From Haloarchaeobius sp. HME9146 (GTDB taxonomy: Archaea > Halobacteriota > Halobacteria > Halobacteriales > Natrialbaceae), in contig NZ_JAODVR010000001.1 in NCBI RefSeq assembly GCF_025399835.1, positions 3,426,122 through 3,490,121 of the forward strand: a DNA stretch of 64,000 nt, in the 5' to 3' direction. Below, piece by piece: positions 40,787-49,607 of this stretch. The number at the start of each line of letters is the position of its first letter. Position 1 is the first letter of the stretch. The position numbers and the translations under genes are program-made. Below the pieces are notes generated by a model. That model was given only the letters and a program-made list of their open reading frames with translations. It had not been told where the DNA came from and made no database searches.

Positions 40787-42538
40787 CTACTTCTCTTCGA
40801 CGTGACGCACGGAACTCGCCTCCCCGCGCGTGCTCTCGACCATCGCCTCGCCGTGCATCTGGGCCCGGCCGATACCGAACGCCCTCGGGCCCTCGATGAC
40901 GACCTCGTCGCCGACGCGGATGTCCTCGTCGGCGTCGATAACGCCCGGCGCGAGGACGCTCCCGTGGGGGACGAACCCGTCGATTTCGACGCGCTTCGTC
41001 GGGACGTCGGAGTCGTCCCAGCGCTTCGCGCCCTCCAGCGTCAGCGACAGGGTCCCGTAGTTCGGGACCTGCGTGGCGAGCTGGGTTCCATCCGGATCGC
41101 GAACCTGTATCTTCGGGTACCGGCTCGTCGTCTGGAAGTCGCCGAACACCGAATCGCCCGCGCCGTCGCCGAACTGGTAGTCCGCGATGGCCCGGACGGT
41201 GTTGTGCTCGCGTTCACGCTTCGAGTACTTCAGCTCGCCCGAGAGCGCATCGCGCAGGTTCGAGAGGCTGGCCGAGGTGGTCGGGTGGTCCTCGACAGTG
41301 TACTCGATGTCCACGTCGACGTCGTCCTCGACGGCCTCGACGATGGGGCGGTAGTCCTCGGGGAGGTGCGCGATGACCCGCGGGTAGTCGTTGCGCTGGA
41401 GGTACCGGCGGAGCACCTCCGTGACGAACTCGAGTTCCCCGGCGGTCCACGAGCCAGTCACGACGGAGTCGTAGTGCTGTGCAGGATAGGTCGTCTCCAG
41501 TTCCTGCGGGACGACGCCGATGGGAGAGGTCATCGACACCATGTGGCCGCGGAAGTTCACCGCCTCCATGTACTGGCGGTGGCTCTGGGACTCGCTGTAG
41601 GGCTTTCGTGCCGAACACGGCACGAGTACCAGGGGATGACCGTCGAAGCGGTTCGTGTACCGGGCGGTGATGCGGTCGGCGAAGCGCTGAATCTCGACGC
41701 GCTTGAGCGTGTCCTCGGTGGTCGCGTCGAGGTCGGCTTCGCGGTACAGTGGCGTCCGCTTCTCCAGATAGCCGTACTGCTGGTCGAGTTCGCGAAACAG
41801 CGCGGTGAGCCACTGGTCCTGACGCGCCTGCCCCTCGATGTAGTCGCGCAGGCGACCGTCGCGGATGCGCCGACGGACCCGCGACAGTTCGGCCGCGAGG
41901 GCGTTGACGTTGTGCTCGGCGCAGGCCGCCCGGTCGAACTCCTCGCGGGTGACCTGACAGGCCGGGCAGGAGCAGGGCAGTTCGTCGAGGTCCTCGAGGA
42001 AGTACCGGTCGTCGGTCGTGAGGTACTCGCCCTGAAGCCCCTTCGCCCGGGCCTTCGTCTCGTCGAACAGGTCGACGCCGGCGTAGGCGAGGACGGCGAC
42101 GTTCCGGGGCGTGGCGACGCCGGAGAGATAGAGACCGGTGTCGTCCGGGACCGCGTCCTTGACGGTGAGGATGGCGTCTTTCATGCCCTTCCCGTGGCCG
42201 ACGGAGCCCTGCGCGTCGGAGAGGACGTACACGTCAGCGCCGTAGTCTTCAGCCGTATCGGTCGAGACGACGACCGCATTCGGGAACTCGACCTCGGGGT
42301 AGTCCACCTTGAACGAGTCCTGCACCTCGTCTGCGGTGCCCGCTGGCAGCCCGCGGTGTGGCAGGATCGTCAGTGTCGACTCGTCGCCCTCCGGCAGCTC
42401 TCGCTCGCCGGGCCAGAGGCTCCCGGCGTCCGCGACCACGTCGTCCACGAGCGCCGGCGTGGTGACCGGCTCGGACAGGCGCAGCTCCGCCCGTCGGGCC
42501 GCACCGTCGCGCTCGTGAACCTCGAAGTACTCGGTCAT
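40787..42538 (-). CDS. arcS: Archaeosine synthase ArcS
   Basis: A 583-residue ArcS. A TGT-like N-terminal half keeps a zinc site, PCSCPAC with a downstream histidine in CAEHNVNALA, near residues 170-200. The catalytic-type ArcS motif PCSARKPYSESQSHRQY is near 297. A C-terminal PUA domain (about 495-570, QTTSRYPKIQVRD and GVIDADEDIRVGDEVVI) binds tRNA. ArcS transfers lysine to preQ0 at position 15. The ATG at 42538 is chosen because it begins the usual MTEYFEVHERDG. tgtA is 800 bases upstream on the same strand, separated by a plus-strand lipoprotein gene. Confidence 0.93.
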   Translation of the reverse strand: MTEYFEVHERDGAARRAELRLSEPVTTPALVDDVVADAGSLWPGERELPEGDESTLTILPHRGLPAGTADEVQDSFKVDYPEVEFPNAVVVSTDTAEDYGADVYVLSDAQGSVGHGKGMKDAILTVKDAVPDDTGLYLSGVATPRNVAVLAYAGVDLFDETKARAKGLQGEYLTTDDRYFLEDLDELPCSCPACQVTREEFDRAACAEHNVNALAAELSRVRRRIRDGRLRDYIEGQARQDQWLTALFRELDQQYGYLEKRTPLYREADLDATTEDTLKRVEIQRFADRITARYTNRFDGHPLVLVPCSARKPYSESQSHRQYMEAVNFRGHMVSMTSPIGVVPQELETTYPAQHYDSVVTGSWTAGELEFVTEVLRRYLQRNDYPRVIAHLPEDYRPIVEAVEDDVDVDIEYTVEDHPTTSASLSNLRDALSGELKYSKREREHNTVRAIADYQFGDGAGDSVFGDFQTTSRYPKIQVRDPDGTQLATQVPNYGTLSLTLEGAKRWDDSDVPTKRVEIDGFVPHGSVLAPGVIDADEDIRVGDEVVIEGPRAFGIGRAQMHGEAMVESTRGEASSVRHVEEK

Positions 42539-42572
42539 GGACGCGACTCCGTGGCCGACGCTCAAGGGTCTT

Positions 42573-42601
42573 GCTTTCCACCCCTACCTAAAGGGTGGAG
42601 C
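42573..42601. repeat. Seven-base-pair hairpin (TCCACCC / GGGTGGA)
   Basis: Bases 42577-42583 pair with 42593-42599 around a nine-base loop, with a further GC/GC closing pair at each end. On the minus strand it stands about 35 bases before the arcS ATG. It resembles the end hairpins of IS200/IS605-type elements, but no transposase remains nearby. Confidence 0.5.
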
Positions 42602-42748
42602 TGTGAAGGGAGCATCTCATCAGCCTCCCCTGGGTACGAAGTGATGGGTGCAAGCGACGCGGGACGCACCCGGATGGCAACGGATGGCATGCTGGCGGTG
42701 CGCGGTCGAGGGCACTCCCTTCGACGACTAGCTAACAACCTTGCCGGT

Positions 42749-42773
42749 CGGGTCGACGGTGGGCGTCGACCCG
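42749..42773. repeat. Perfect 10-bp hairpin (CGGGTCGACG, 5-base loop)
   Basis: Bases 42749-42758 pair perfectly with 42764-42773 around GTGGG. This is far longer than expected by chance in 300 bases, even in GC-rich DNA. It lies about 95 bases before the lipoprotein start on the plus strand. No T-run follows, so it is not an obvious terminator. Confidence 0.6.
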
Positions 42774-42867
42774 CCACACCTCGGTTCTTCCCCCTTCATC
42801 TCCCCCCTTCGGGACGACGACCGAACCAGCACAAAGATGATACCGTGCTAGCAGGTACTGTCGTCGT

Positions 42868-43353
42868 ATGGAGCGGACACGGCGCAGGCTGCTCGCAGCG
42901 ACGGCGAGCGCGGCAGCCACGGGACTCGCGGGCTGTACGGGACTGTTCTCGGACTCGGAACCACCGACGACAGAGCTTCGACGAATCGGATATCGGAACT
43001 ACCTGTCAGAAAACCATACAATTCGGATAGAGGTATACAGCGACGACGAACAGGTGTTCGAGCGAACCGTCGACCTCCCACCAGCCTCGACGACCGAGAA
43101 GGGAAATTTGGCCATTACTGGCGGCAGCATCACCGAGGGTCTCCCGGCGGACCGAGGACAGTTCGAGGTCGTCGGGACCCTCGTCGGCCCGAACGCCCCG
43201 GAGTCGACGGTCACCGACCGACTCGAACTCCCGTGGAGGGCATCCGAAGACCAACCGTGCAGTGACTGCACGGTCGCGATTCAGGAAGGACCAGCACTCG
43301 CGTTCAAGACACGGCCGGGCTGTGGCTCCGGGACGACAGAGAAGCGAGACTGA
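42868..43353 (+). CDS. Secreted Tat lipoprotein, unknown function
   Basis: A 161-residue protein with the haloarchaeal Tat lipobox start: RTRRRLLAATASAAATG, then LAGC near residue 23, so it should be exported folded and lipid-anchored. The mature part is a small beta-rich domain (TIRIEVYSDDEQVFERTVDL, LPADRGQFEVVGTLVG) and has a CSDC pair near 130 that might bind a metal or form a disulphide. Its function is unknown. It converges on tgtA with a one-base gap between stops. Confidence 0.78.
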   Translation: MERTRRRLLAATASAAATGLAGCTGLFSDSEPPTTELRRIGYRNYLSENHTIRIEVYSDDEQVFERTVDLPPASTTEKGNLAITGGSITEGLPADRGQFEVVGTLVGPNAPESTVTDRLELPWRASEDQPCSDCTVAIQEGPALAFKTRPGCGSGTTEKRD

Positions 43354-43354
43354 C

Positions 43355-44839
43355 TCAGGGCAGTCGTTCACTGCGGTCGGCGAGGTTGACCAGTTCGACG
43401 CCGTCGGGAACGAGTTCCAGCGCCGTCTCGGGCCAGTCGTCGTGGGCCAGCGTGAATTCGGTCTCGGGGTTCAGGTCGACCAACCGAGCCACGCCGCGGG
43501 CAGCTTGCTCGTAGGCATCGTCGTCGAGTCGGTCCGGAATCTCCGCCGTCAGCGGGTACGTGTTGCGCAGCGCCTTCGGGAACGGCCCGAACGGCGGCAC
43601 GACCTTCCACGACTCGTCGAAGCCCTTGGAGTGGTCACCCGCGGTGAGGAGCACGTCCCCCTCGGGCGAGAGGCGGGCCAGTCGCTCCTGGTGGCGAAGC
43701 ACCTCGGGCCGGTGGGCGCTCTCGTTCGAGAGGTAGAAGAACGCGCCCTTCGACACCGGGTCCGTCTCCTCGAGCTGGTCGGCGTGGTCGGTCATCGCCC
43801 GGAGTCCGTCGAGCATCGCCGGGTGCGAGCGAGCGCGCTCCTCGACGAGTTCGAGCAGGTTCCCCTGTCGGATGGCCTGCTTGATGCGGCGGATCTCCTC
43901 GAAGGTGACGTGCAGGTTGTGCGCGGCGAGTTCCTCCTCCTGCTCGCGCTCGGACAGGTCGCGCAGTTCGGCGGGGGTGTACTCGGTACACACCGGACAC
44001 GAGCACGGGAAGTAGTCGAGGTCGTCGAGGTGTTCGGTTCCCCGCACCGTCAGGTAGCGGCCGTCCCGGGCGTACAGAGCGTACGCCGCACTGTCGAACA
44101 GGTCACAGCCCATGGCGACCGCGAGCGCGAACATCATCGGGTGGCCCGCGCCGAACAGGTGGACCGGGCAGTCCTGGTCGAGGCCGCGCTTCGCCCCGGC
44201 GACCACGTCGACCATGTCGCCGTAGCGGTAGTCGTTCATCAGCGGGACGACGGCGCCGACCGGGAACACGTCGAGGTCGGTCGCGGCGGCGTGGGAGCCT
44301 GCTTCCTCGCGGAGGTCCGGATAGGTCGAACCCTGCACCGGCGCGTTGACCAGCATGTCGCCCACGTCGACCGTTTCCGCAAGTTCGAGGCGCTCCTGCG
44401 TCGTCGCGAGTTCGTCCTCGGCCTGCTCGCGGGAGACGTCCGGCGGCGTCGGGATGTCCACCGGCGTACCGATGTCGCTCCCGATGTCGTGCTGGAACTG
44501 CAGGATCTCCTCGGTCGTGGTGTCTATCTTCCCGTACTCGGCGAGCTGGAAGCTCCCCGAGTCGGTCATGATGGCCCCGTCGAAGTCGAGCAACTCGTGC
44601 AGCCCGTCTTCGAGGGCCTGCTCGCGGATGTCCTCGGTCGTCTTGATGATGTAGGAGTTGGTGATGAGGATCTCCGCGCCGAACTCCTCTTCGAGGCGCT
44701 TCGGCGGGATGGTGATGATGTTCGGGTTGATGACCGGCAACAGCGCCGGCGTCTCGACGGTGACGTCCGCCCGGGGGACGGTCAACTCCCCGATGCGGCC
44801 GCCCGCGTCGGCGTCCCGAAGCTCGAAGTGGTCTCTCAT
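43355..44839 (-). CDS. tgtA: tRNA-guanine(15) transglycosylase TgtA
   Basis: A 494-residue archaeal TGT, replacing guanine 15 of tRNA by preQ0. The catalytic nucleophile segment is [13 protein letters not shown] near 92-104. The zinc site is PCSCPVC near 279 with a downstream histidine in LAAHNLHV. Marks: [19 protein letters not shown] near 32, [25 protein letters not shown] near 224. It lacks the C-terminal PUA region of longer archaeal TGTs, which here is supplied by ArcS in the neighbouring gene. The two genes are near-adjacent on the same strand. Confidence 0.93.
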   Translation of the reverse strand: MRDHFELRDADAGGRIGELTVPRADVTVETPALLPVINPNIITIPPKRLEEEFGAEILITNSYIIKTTEDIREQALEDGLHELLDFDGAIMTDSGSFQLAEYGKIDTTTEEILQFQHDIGSDIGTPVDIPTPPDVSREQAEDELATTQERLELAETVDVGDMLVNAPVQGSTYPDLREEAGSHAAATDLDVFPVGAVVPLMNDYRYGDMVDVVAGAKRGLDQDCPVHLFGAGHPMMFALAVAMGCDLFDSAAYALYARDGRYLTVRGTEHLDDLDYFPCSCPVCTEYTPAELRDLSEREQEEELAAHNLHVTFEEIRRIKQAIRQGNLLELVEERARSHPAMLDGLRAMTDHADQLEETDPVSKGAFFYLSNESAHRPEVLRHQERLARLSPEGDVLLTAGDHSKGFDESWKVVPPFGPFPKALRNTYPLTAEIPDRLDDDAYEQAARGVARLVDLNPETEFTLAHDDWPETALELVPDGVELVNLADRSERLP

Positions 44840-44878
44840 TGGCCTCGGTTATCCGGGCAGCGCCGGTAAGGGTGTCGT

Positions 44879-45061
44879 TTAGGCGCGGTGGCGGTAGTAG
44901 TGCCGCAGGCCGTTCAGCCGCGTGCTGGCCCAGGTCGCCAAGAGCACAAGTACCAGCACCGGCGGGGAGAGCAGCTCCGTGCCGAACAGCACCGACAGGA
45001 CCAGACATTCGGCCGTGAGCACCACGAACGCCTGCTTCTTCGTTACGACGGGGTCGGCCAT
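44879..45061 (-). CDS. Small two-span membrane protein
   Basis: A 60-residue protein with hydrophobic segments at about 11-28 (AFVVLTAECLVLSVLFGTE) and 31-45 (LSPPVLVLVLLATWA), then a basic tail RLNGLRHYYRHRA, which should face the cytoplasm. It sits between tgtA and another small membrane-protein gene on the same strand. No family recognised. Confidence 0.6.
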   Translation of the reverse strand: MADPVVTKKQAFVVLTAECLVLSVLFGTELLSPPVLVLVLLATWASTRLNGLRHYYRHRA

Positions 45062-45119
45062 AGATTAGTAGACTGATAGATGTTGCATAAACCGTTCGGC
45101 CGTGGCTGGGTCACCGACG

Positions 45120-45332
45120 CTACCGATGCTCGCGCCGGGCGAACCAGACGGTCCCCGGCCGCCGAATCTCCAGGTAGACCGACGCCGCGGCCGCGACGGC
45201 GAACCAGAGGCCGCCACCGGCGAGGAACCCGTACACCAGCAGGACGAGGAAGCCCAGGAACCGGATGATGGTCTGCTGGCGGAACGAGAGGAACGAATCA
45301 GTCACTGATATCTCTAGGCGCTGGTGCGACAT
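45120..45332 (-). CDS. Small membrane protein
   Basis: A 70-residue protein with one long or two short hydrophobic segments at about 21-58 (TIIRFLGFLVLLVYGFLAG, LWFAVAAAASVYL) and a basic tail RRPGTVWFARREHR. The ATG at 45332 is chosen because upstream in-frame codons are not protein-like. A same-strand neighbour of the membrane protein at 44879-45061; the two may be one transcript. Confidence 0.6.
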   Translation of the reverse strand: MSHQRLEISVTDSFLSFRQQTIIRFLGFLVLLVYGFLAGGGLWFAVAAAASVYLEIRRPGTVWFARREHR

Positions 45333-45509
45333 AACCACTGTGCCACCAGATACCACGGGTGGCGGGAAGTGGGCCGCTGGACACGACAGGATGGCGAACA
45401 GGCGACGCGAACAACGGACACCGGGCGGAGCGTCGCACACCCGCGAACCGCCCGGCGGCAGAAGTCAGTGCACGCCGGGGCTGGCCGCCTTCCAGTACTT
45501 GAAGTCTCG

Positions 45510-46097
45510 CTACTCGTCGTCGCCGAACAGCTCGTAGTACAGCAGGCCGGTCATCGCCCTGCCGTCTCGCAACTCGCCCGTGCGAGCCTCGGCCAGCAGG
45601 TCGTCGTATTCGGCCGTATCGACCCGGATGCTCTCGTTGAAGTCGAGCTCCTGCCCGCCGACGTCCTCGCAGTCGTAGGCGACGAAGTAGTGGAAGAGGG
45701 AGTTCCCGATGCCGTTGGCCGGCTCGACGCTCGTGAGGTGTTCGACCCGGTCGGCCTCGTAGCCCGTCTCCTCCGTGAGTTCGCGGCGGGCGGCCACCGC
45801 GAGGTCGTCGTCGTGCTCCTCGACGCTGCCCGCGGGGAGCCCGCGGTTGACCCGACCGACGGCGTGCCGCCACTCCTCGATGACAACCACGTCGCCGTCG
45901 CGGGTGAACGGCAGGACCACCACGGCCTCGGGCTCGACGAGGTAGTCGTAGTCCGTCTCGGTGCCGTCGGGAAGCCGGACCTCGTCGTGGACGATGTCGA
46001 AGCCGGGGCACTCGTAGCCCACCCACGAGTCGGTTATCTCCCAGGCGAGCGGGTCGTCGCTCTCGGGCGAGTCGGCGTCGTCGTGCGCGTCGCTCAT
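45510..46097 (-). CDS. Nudix hydrolase
   Basis: A 195-residue Nudix hydrolase. The Nudix box reads GSVEEHDDDLAVAARRELTE followed by ETGYEAD near residues 107-131; the RE-x-x-EE-x-G part is intact, and the first acidic position is Asp, not Glu. EEWRHAVGRVNRGLPAG just before it and LTSVEPANGIGNS after it resemble ADP-ribose or NDP-sugar pyrophosphatases. A substrate cannot be fixed. The N-terminus carries an acidic leader of about 20 residues. A zinc-finger gene lies just upstream on the same strand. Confidence 0.87.
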   Translation of the reverse strand: MSDAHDDADSPESDDPLAWEITDSWVGYECPGFDIVHDEVRLPDGTETDYDYLVEPEAVVVLPFTRDGDVVVIEEWRHAVGRVNRGLPAGSVEEHDDDLAVAARRELTEETGYEADRVEHLTSVEPANGIGNSLFHYFVAYDCEDVGGQELDFNESIRVDTAEYDDLLAEARTGELRDGRAMTGLLYYELFGDDE

Positions 46098-46133
46098 GTC
46101 CGAGTAGTCGGGTCGACGCGTAGAAAAAGTACC

Positions 46134-46289
46134 CTATCGACCCTCGAACTGGAGTTCCTTCTCCGGGTTCTCCGCGACCATCCACCAGTGGACGTCCGCC
46201 TTCGGATGGCGTCGTTCGACGTGTTCCTTGAGGCTCCCGCCCTCGTCGAAGTCCTTCCCACAGATGTTGCAGCGGTTGTGGTGTGCCAT
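46134..46289 (-). CDS. Small C2H2 zinc-finger protein (DUF7128-like)
   Basis: A 51-codon gene encoding MAHHNRCNICGKDFDEGGSL at the start, then KEHVERRHPKADVHWWMVAENPEK. Cysteines 7 and 10 and two histidines (near 23 and 28) form one C2H2 finger. The rest is an acidic tail EKELQFEGR. It resembles haloarchaeal proteins annotated DUF7128. It lies between the epoxide-hydrolase-like and Nudix genes on the same strand. DNA or RNA binding is plausible but not shown. Confidence 0.75.
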   Translation of the reverse strand: MAHHNRCNICGKDFDEGGSLKEHVERRHPKADVHWWMVAENPEKELQFEGR

Positions 46290-46313
46290 ACCCACTCTAG
46301 GGTGGCAGGGCGT

Positions 46314-47207
46314 TTATTCGTGTATCCGGATGAACCTGAGGAGTTCCTCGGTCACCGTCTCTGGCGCGTCGAACTGGACCCAGTGGCTCGCGCCGGGGAT
46401 CCGGACGACCTCGATGTCCGCGACCCACCGGTCCAGTCCTTCGGTGAGTTCGAGTTCGAGCGCGTCGTCCTGCTCGCCCCACAGCAGCAGGGTGGGCACG
46501 TCGACCTGCGTCTCGGCTGTCGCGGCCGAGACGAACGGAATCTTGTCTTTGAGGCCCTCTCGAAAGAGCGCCCGGTAGTAGTTGATTGCCGAGGTGGCCG
46601 CACCGGGCCGTGAGAACGCCTCCTTGTACCGGGCCACGTCGTCGTCGGTGAACGCGCCGGGGGTGACGGTCCCGTCGCGCAGCATCGAGCCGAGGGCGAG
46701 GCAGTTCAGGCCGGTGATGAATTTCTCGGGGAGCCACGGGAGCTGGAAGAAGAACATGTACCACGAACGCTTTCGCTGACTCGAACTCGTCCGCAACACC
46801 TCCTCGAACCGCCCCGGATGCGGCGCGTTCATGACGGTGAGCGTCTCCACGACCTCGGGCGTCCGGGCGGCAACGTCCCAGACGACACCACCGCCCCAGT
46901 CGTGGCCGACGAGGTGGACCGGCGCGTCGAACGCCCGACAGAGGTCGGCGATGTCCGCCGAGAGTTCCGTGATCCGGTAGGCCGCCACGCCGTGGGGTTT
47001 CTCCGAGCGGTTGTACCCGCGCATATCGGGCGCGATGACGTGATAGCCCGCGTCCGCGAGGGTCGGAATCTGGTGGTGCCACGAGTACCAGAACTCGGGG
47101 AAGCCGTGGACCAGGACGACCGTCTCGTCATCGGGGTCGCCGGCCTCGACGTAGTGGAGGCGCACGTCGTTCACGATGGTCTGGCCGTGGGTCCAGTCCG
47201 TGGTCAT
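46314..47207 (-). CDS. Alpha/beta hydrolase, epoxide-hydrolase-like
   Basis: A 297-residue hydrolase. The oxyanion-hole motif HGFPEFWYSW is near residue 34, the nucleophile elbow GHDWGGGV near 101 with aspartate as nucleophile (as in epoxide and haloalkane hydrolases), and the catalytic histidine in ASHW near 277. APDMRGYNRSEKP near 60 is family-typical. Opening of epoxides by water is the best guess; haloalkane dehalogenation is the alternative. The ATG at 47207 is used. Downstream on the same strand lies the small zinc-finger gene, 24 bases away. Confidence 0.85.
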   Translation of the reverse strand: MTTDWTHGQTIVNDVRLHYVEAGDPDDETVVLVHGFPEFWYSWHHQIPTLADAGYHVIAPDMRGYNRSEKPHGVAAYRITELSADIADLCRAFDAPVHLVGHDWGGGVVWDVAARTPEVVETLTVMNAPHPGRFEEVLRTSSSQRKRSWYMFFFQLPWLPEKFITGLNCLALGSMLRDGTVTPGAFTDDDVARYKEAFSRPGAATSAINYYRALFREGLKDKIPFVSAATAETQVDVPTLLLWGEQDDALELELTEGLDRWVADIEVVRIPGASHWVQFDAPETVTEELLRFIRIHE

Positions 47208-47325
47208 GATTGGAATTGCACGGGGAGAGATGAAAAGCGCAGGTGATGACGCCTGAGAGACAGACACGACTCGATGCCAGGGCACCGATAGGTTCATTCG
47301 ACGCTCAGTAGTTATTTTCACGATA

Positions 47326-47622
47326 GTGTCCGTGGACAGGAGTCTGGTCGAAACCGCGTTCTGGGCGTGTATCGCGAGTAGCAACCTCTGTCTCGGAGTG
47401 AGTTTGCTGCGAGAGGACGTGAACGTCGGCCTGCTCTTCGTCGTCCTGTCATTCGGCTTTGTCGCACTCGCCGTGCGGGGATACTCGAACGCCCACGAAC
47501 CGGCCCGGAGTCCCTTCGTCAGGCGTGCGAGCACCGTCACACTGTCTGTCGTTCTGGGACTCGGCGTGGCCACGGTGCTCCTTTCGACGTGGATGCTCTG
47601 GGTGACGCTCACAGCCAGCTAA
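47326..47622 (+). CDS. Small membrane protein, unknown function
   Basis: A 98-residue protein with three hydrophobic segments (about 10-27, 32-50, 72-93). GTG at 47326 lies about 12 bases after GTTATTTT, which could be the core promoter of a slightly later start; GTG at 47332 is an alternative. It converges on the ABC permease gene, 23 bases apart. No motif is recognised. Confidence 0.55.
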   Translation: MSVDRSLVETAFWACIASSNLCLGVSLLREDVNVGLLFVVLSFGFVALAVRGYSNAHEPARSPFVRRASTVTLSVVLGLGVATVLLSTWMLWVTLTAS

Positions 47623-47645
47623 AGACGGAAAACCAGCCGCGACTG

Positions 47646-48443
47646 CTAGTCCATCAGGCCGTAGCCGCGCTTGAGCAACAGCACGTCGACGGTGAAGATG
47701 ACGGCCGTGATGGCGAGCAAGATGCCGAGCGAGAGGTTGGGGTCGACCTCAGAGAAGTCGAGGAAGCCGTACCGGACCGCGTTCACCATGTACACCATCG
47801 GGTTCAGGAACGAGAGGGAGTACCAGATGCCGGTTCCCTCCAGCGCCGCGAGGGGGTAGAAGACGCCGCCGAAGAACACCAGCGGGCGGATGATGAACTG
47901 GTTGAGGACGGTGAGGTAGTCGAAGTCGCGCGCCCAGAGCCCACCCAGGATGCCGAAGCAGGCGAACAGCGCGGCGACCGTGATGAGCGAGACCAGGAGG
48001 TAGACTGGGTGGGCGACCGAGACCATCCCGTACGCCGGGTTCGCGATGGTGAACACCACGCCGATGACGGCGATGATGACGCCGACCAGGACCCCGCGAA
48101 GGGCGCTCGCGGCGACGTAGGCGAACGCCAGCTGTCGGTACGAGAGCGGCGAGGTGAGCACTTCGTGAATATACTCGTTCCAGCGCCCGTGGAAGATACT
48201 GAACGAGGCGTTCTCGAAGCCGTTCGAGACGGCCCCGAGGACCACGAGGCCGGGCAGGACGAACGTGATGTAGGGGATGCCGCCGGCGTACTCGCCGATG
48301 CGGCTGCCGAGGATGACCCCGAACACCGCGAAGTAGAGCACGTTGTTGATGAACGGGGGCAGGAAGGTGTTGCGGGGGCGACGGACGTATCTGAGTATCT
48401 CGCGCTTCGTGAGCGCCCAGGTGCCCGTTTCGAGGCCGATCAT
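47646..48443 (-). CDS. ABC-2 type transporter permease
   Basis: A 265-residue six-span membrane protein of the ABC-2/NodJ type, with the family stretch LSYRQLAFAYVAASALRGVL near 110 and a late QFIIRPLVFFGGVFYPLAAL near 184, where ABC-2 exporters carry the signature. It works with the ATPase encoded upstream, whose stop overlaps its ATG (ATGA). Exported substrate is unknown; drugs, polysaccharide or daunorubicin-type compounds are common for this family. Confidence 0.9.
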   Translation of the reverse strand: MIGLETGTWALTKREILRYVRRPRNTFLPPFINNVLYFAVFGVILGSRIGEYAGGIPYITFVLPGLVVLGAVSNGFENASFSIFHGRWNEYIHEVLTSPLSYRQLAFAYVAASALRGVLVGVIIAVIGVVFTIANPAYGMVSVAHPVYLLVSLITVAALFACFGILGGLWARDFDYLTVLNQFIIRPLVFFGGVFYPLAALEGTGIWYSLSFLNPMVYMVNAVRYGFLDFSEVDPNLSLGILLAITAVIFTVDVLLLKRGYGLMD

Positions 48444-49411
48444 CGCGCATCACCCGCCTGGGCTTCGGCCGACCCGTCGCCGTTTCGGCGTCCTTCACCG
48501 GTCATCTCGACGAATATCTCCTCCAGCGAGGTCCGTGAGATGTCGAGGTTCACGATGTCGTGGCCCATCGCCTCCAGTTCGTTCAGCAGGGCTGGCGTGA
48601 CCGCGCCACCGTTCCTGGCCCGGACGAGCAACCGGTCGCCGTCCAGTTCCACCGACTCGACCCGGTCCAGCGTGCCGTTGAGTTCCGGCGCGGTCGCGGG
48701 CGGCTCGCGCAGCGTGACGGTGATGGTATCGGTGCCGCGGCCCATGAGTTCGTCCGGCGTCGATACCTCGACCTTCGAGCCCTCGTTCACGATGGCGACC
48801 CGGTCGCAGAGGCGTTCTGCCTCCTCGATGTAGTGGGTCGTCAGCAGGACGGTCGTCCCGTTGTCGTTGAGTTCGGAGACGACCTCCCAGAGGTCGTGGC
48901 GCAACTGCACGTCCACCCCCGCCGTCGGTTCGTCGAGGATGAGCAGGTCCGGGTCGGTGACGAGCGCCCGGGCGAGCAGCAGGCGGCGCTTCATCCCGCC
49001 AGAGAGCCAGTCGAACCGTTCCTTGCGCTTGTCGTAGATACCGACCCGCTTCAGCGCCTCGTGTGCCCGGTCGAGCGCCTCGTCCTCGGGGATGCCGTGG
49101 TAGCCCGCCTTGTGGACCAGCACCTCCTCGATGGGGAAGAACCGGTCGACGTTGAACTCCTGCGGGGCGAGCCCGATGGCGTCTCTGGCCTGCCGGTAGT
49201 CGTCGACCACGTCGTGCCCGAACACCCGGGCTTCCCCGGAGGTCTTCCGGGCGAGCCCCACGAGGATGTTGATGAACGTGGTCTTGCCGGCCCCGTTCGG
49301 CCCGAGCAGGCCGAAGAACTCGCCCTCCTCGACCTGCAGGGAGAGGCCGTCGAGGGCGCGCAACGACCCGTACTCCTTCACGAGGTCGGTGACCTCGATG
49401 GCGTGTGTCAT
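48440..49411 (-). CDS. ABC transporter ATP-binding protein (ABC-2 exporter)
   Basis: A 323-residue ABC ATPase with Walker A GPNGAGKT near residue 40, Q-loop LAPQEFNVDR, signature LSGGMKRR near 140, Walker B LLILDEPTAGVD near 160, and H-loop TTHYIEEAERLCDR. A C-terminal extension of about 100 residues (VTLREPPATAPELNG to AEAQAGDAR) resembles the DrrA-type regulatory tail. It is translationally coupled to the permease. The ATG at 49411 is chosen by the usual start MTHAIEVTDLVKEYG. Confidence 0.93.
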   Translation of the reverse strand: MTHAIEVTDLVKEYGSLRALDGLSLQVEEGEFFGLLGPNGAGKTTFINILVGLARKTSGEARVFGHDVVDDYRQARDAIGLAPQEFNVDRFFPIEEVLVHKAGYHGIPEDEALDRAHEALKRVGIYDKRKERFDWLSGGMKRRLLLARALVTDPDLLILDEPTAGVDVQLRHDLWEVVSELNDNGTTVLLTTHYIEEAERLCDRVAIVNEGSKVEVSTPDELMGRGTDTITVTLREPPATAPELNGTLDRVESVELDGDRLLVRARNGGAVTPALLNELEAMGHDIVNLDISRTSLEEIFVEMTGEGRRNGDGSAEAQAGDAR

Positions 49412-49607
49412 CGGTTGAGCCTCGGAAGACTCGCCGGTTAAGGGTGTTGCATCCGGAGGCGGGACCGGTCGAACCCACCTCGAGGCCGTCCGGTGTCCCA
49501 CCGTCCCAGCCAACCCGTCATCGACCCGGCACGTACCGATATGGCCATGATAGCTAAAGCCCTGTATCGCAGAGGATAGCAGCAGACGGACGCGAGAACG
49601 ATTCACC

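Larger units (their letters stand above)
42539..42867. other. 329-base gap rich in hairpins
   Basis: No convincing gene is seen on either strand. Several stem-loops lie here: 42573-42601, 42646-42671, 42706-42724 and a perfect 10-bp stem at 42749-42773. It may be a structured RNA, a long leader of arcS, or a remnant of an IS200/IS605-type end, whose terminal hairpins in haloarchaea often look like the first stem. The core promoter of the lipoprotein gene at 42868 must also lie at its right end. Confidence 0.4.

Noticed and set aside
42575..42800. SRP RNA or RNase P RNA in the hairpin-rich gap
   Set aside because: The conserved core motifs of these RNAs (SRP helix 8 GGAAGG-type tetraloops, RNase P P4 and CR regions) are not found, only generic stem-loops.
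45468..45512. Possible read-through extension of the Nudix gene (in-frame RDFKYWKAASPGVH after the TAG)
   Set aside because: The text looks protein-like, but it is only 14 codons, no read-through or pyrrolysine signal is seen, and the Nudix domain is complete before the stop.
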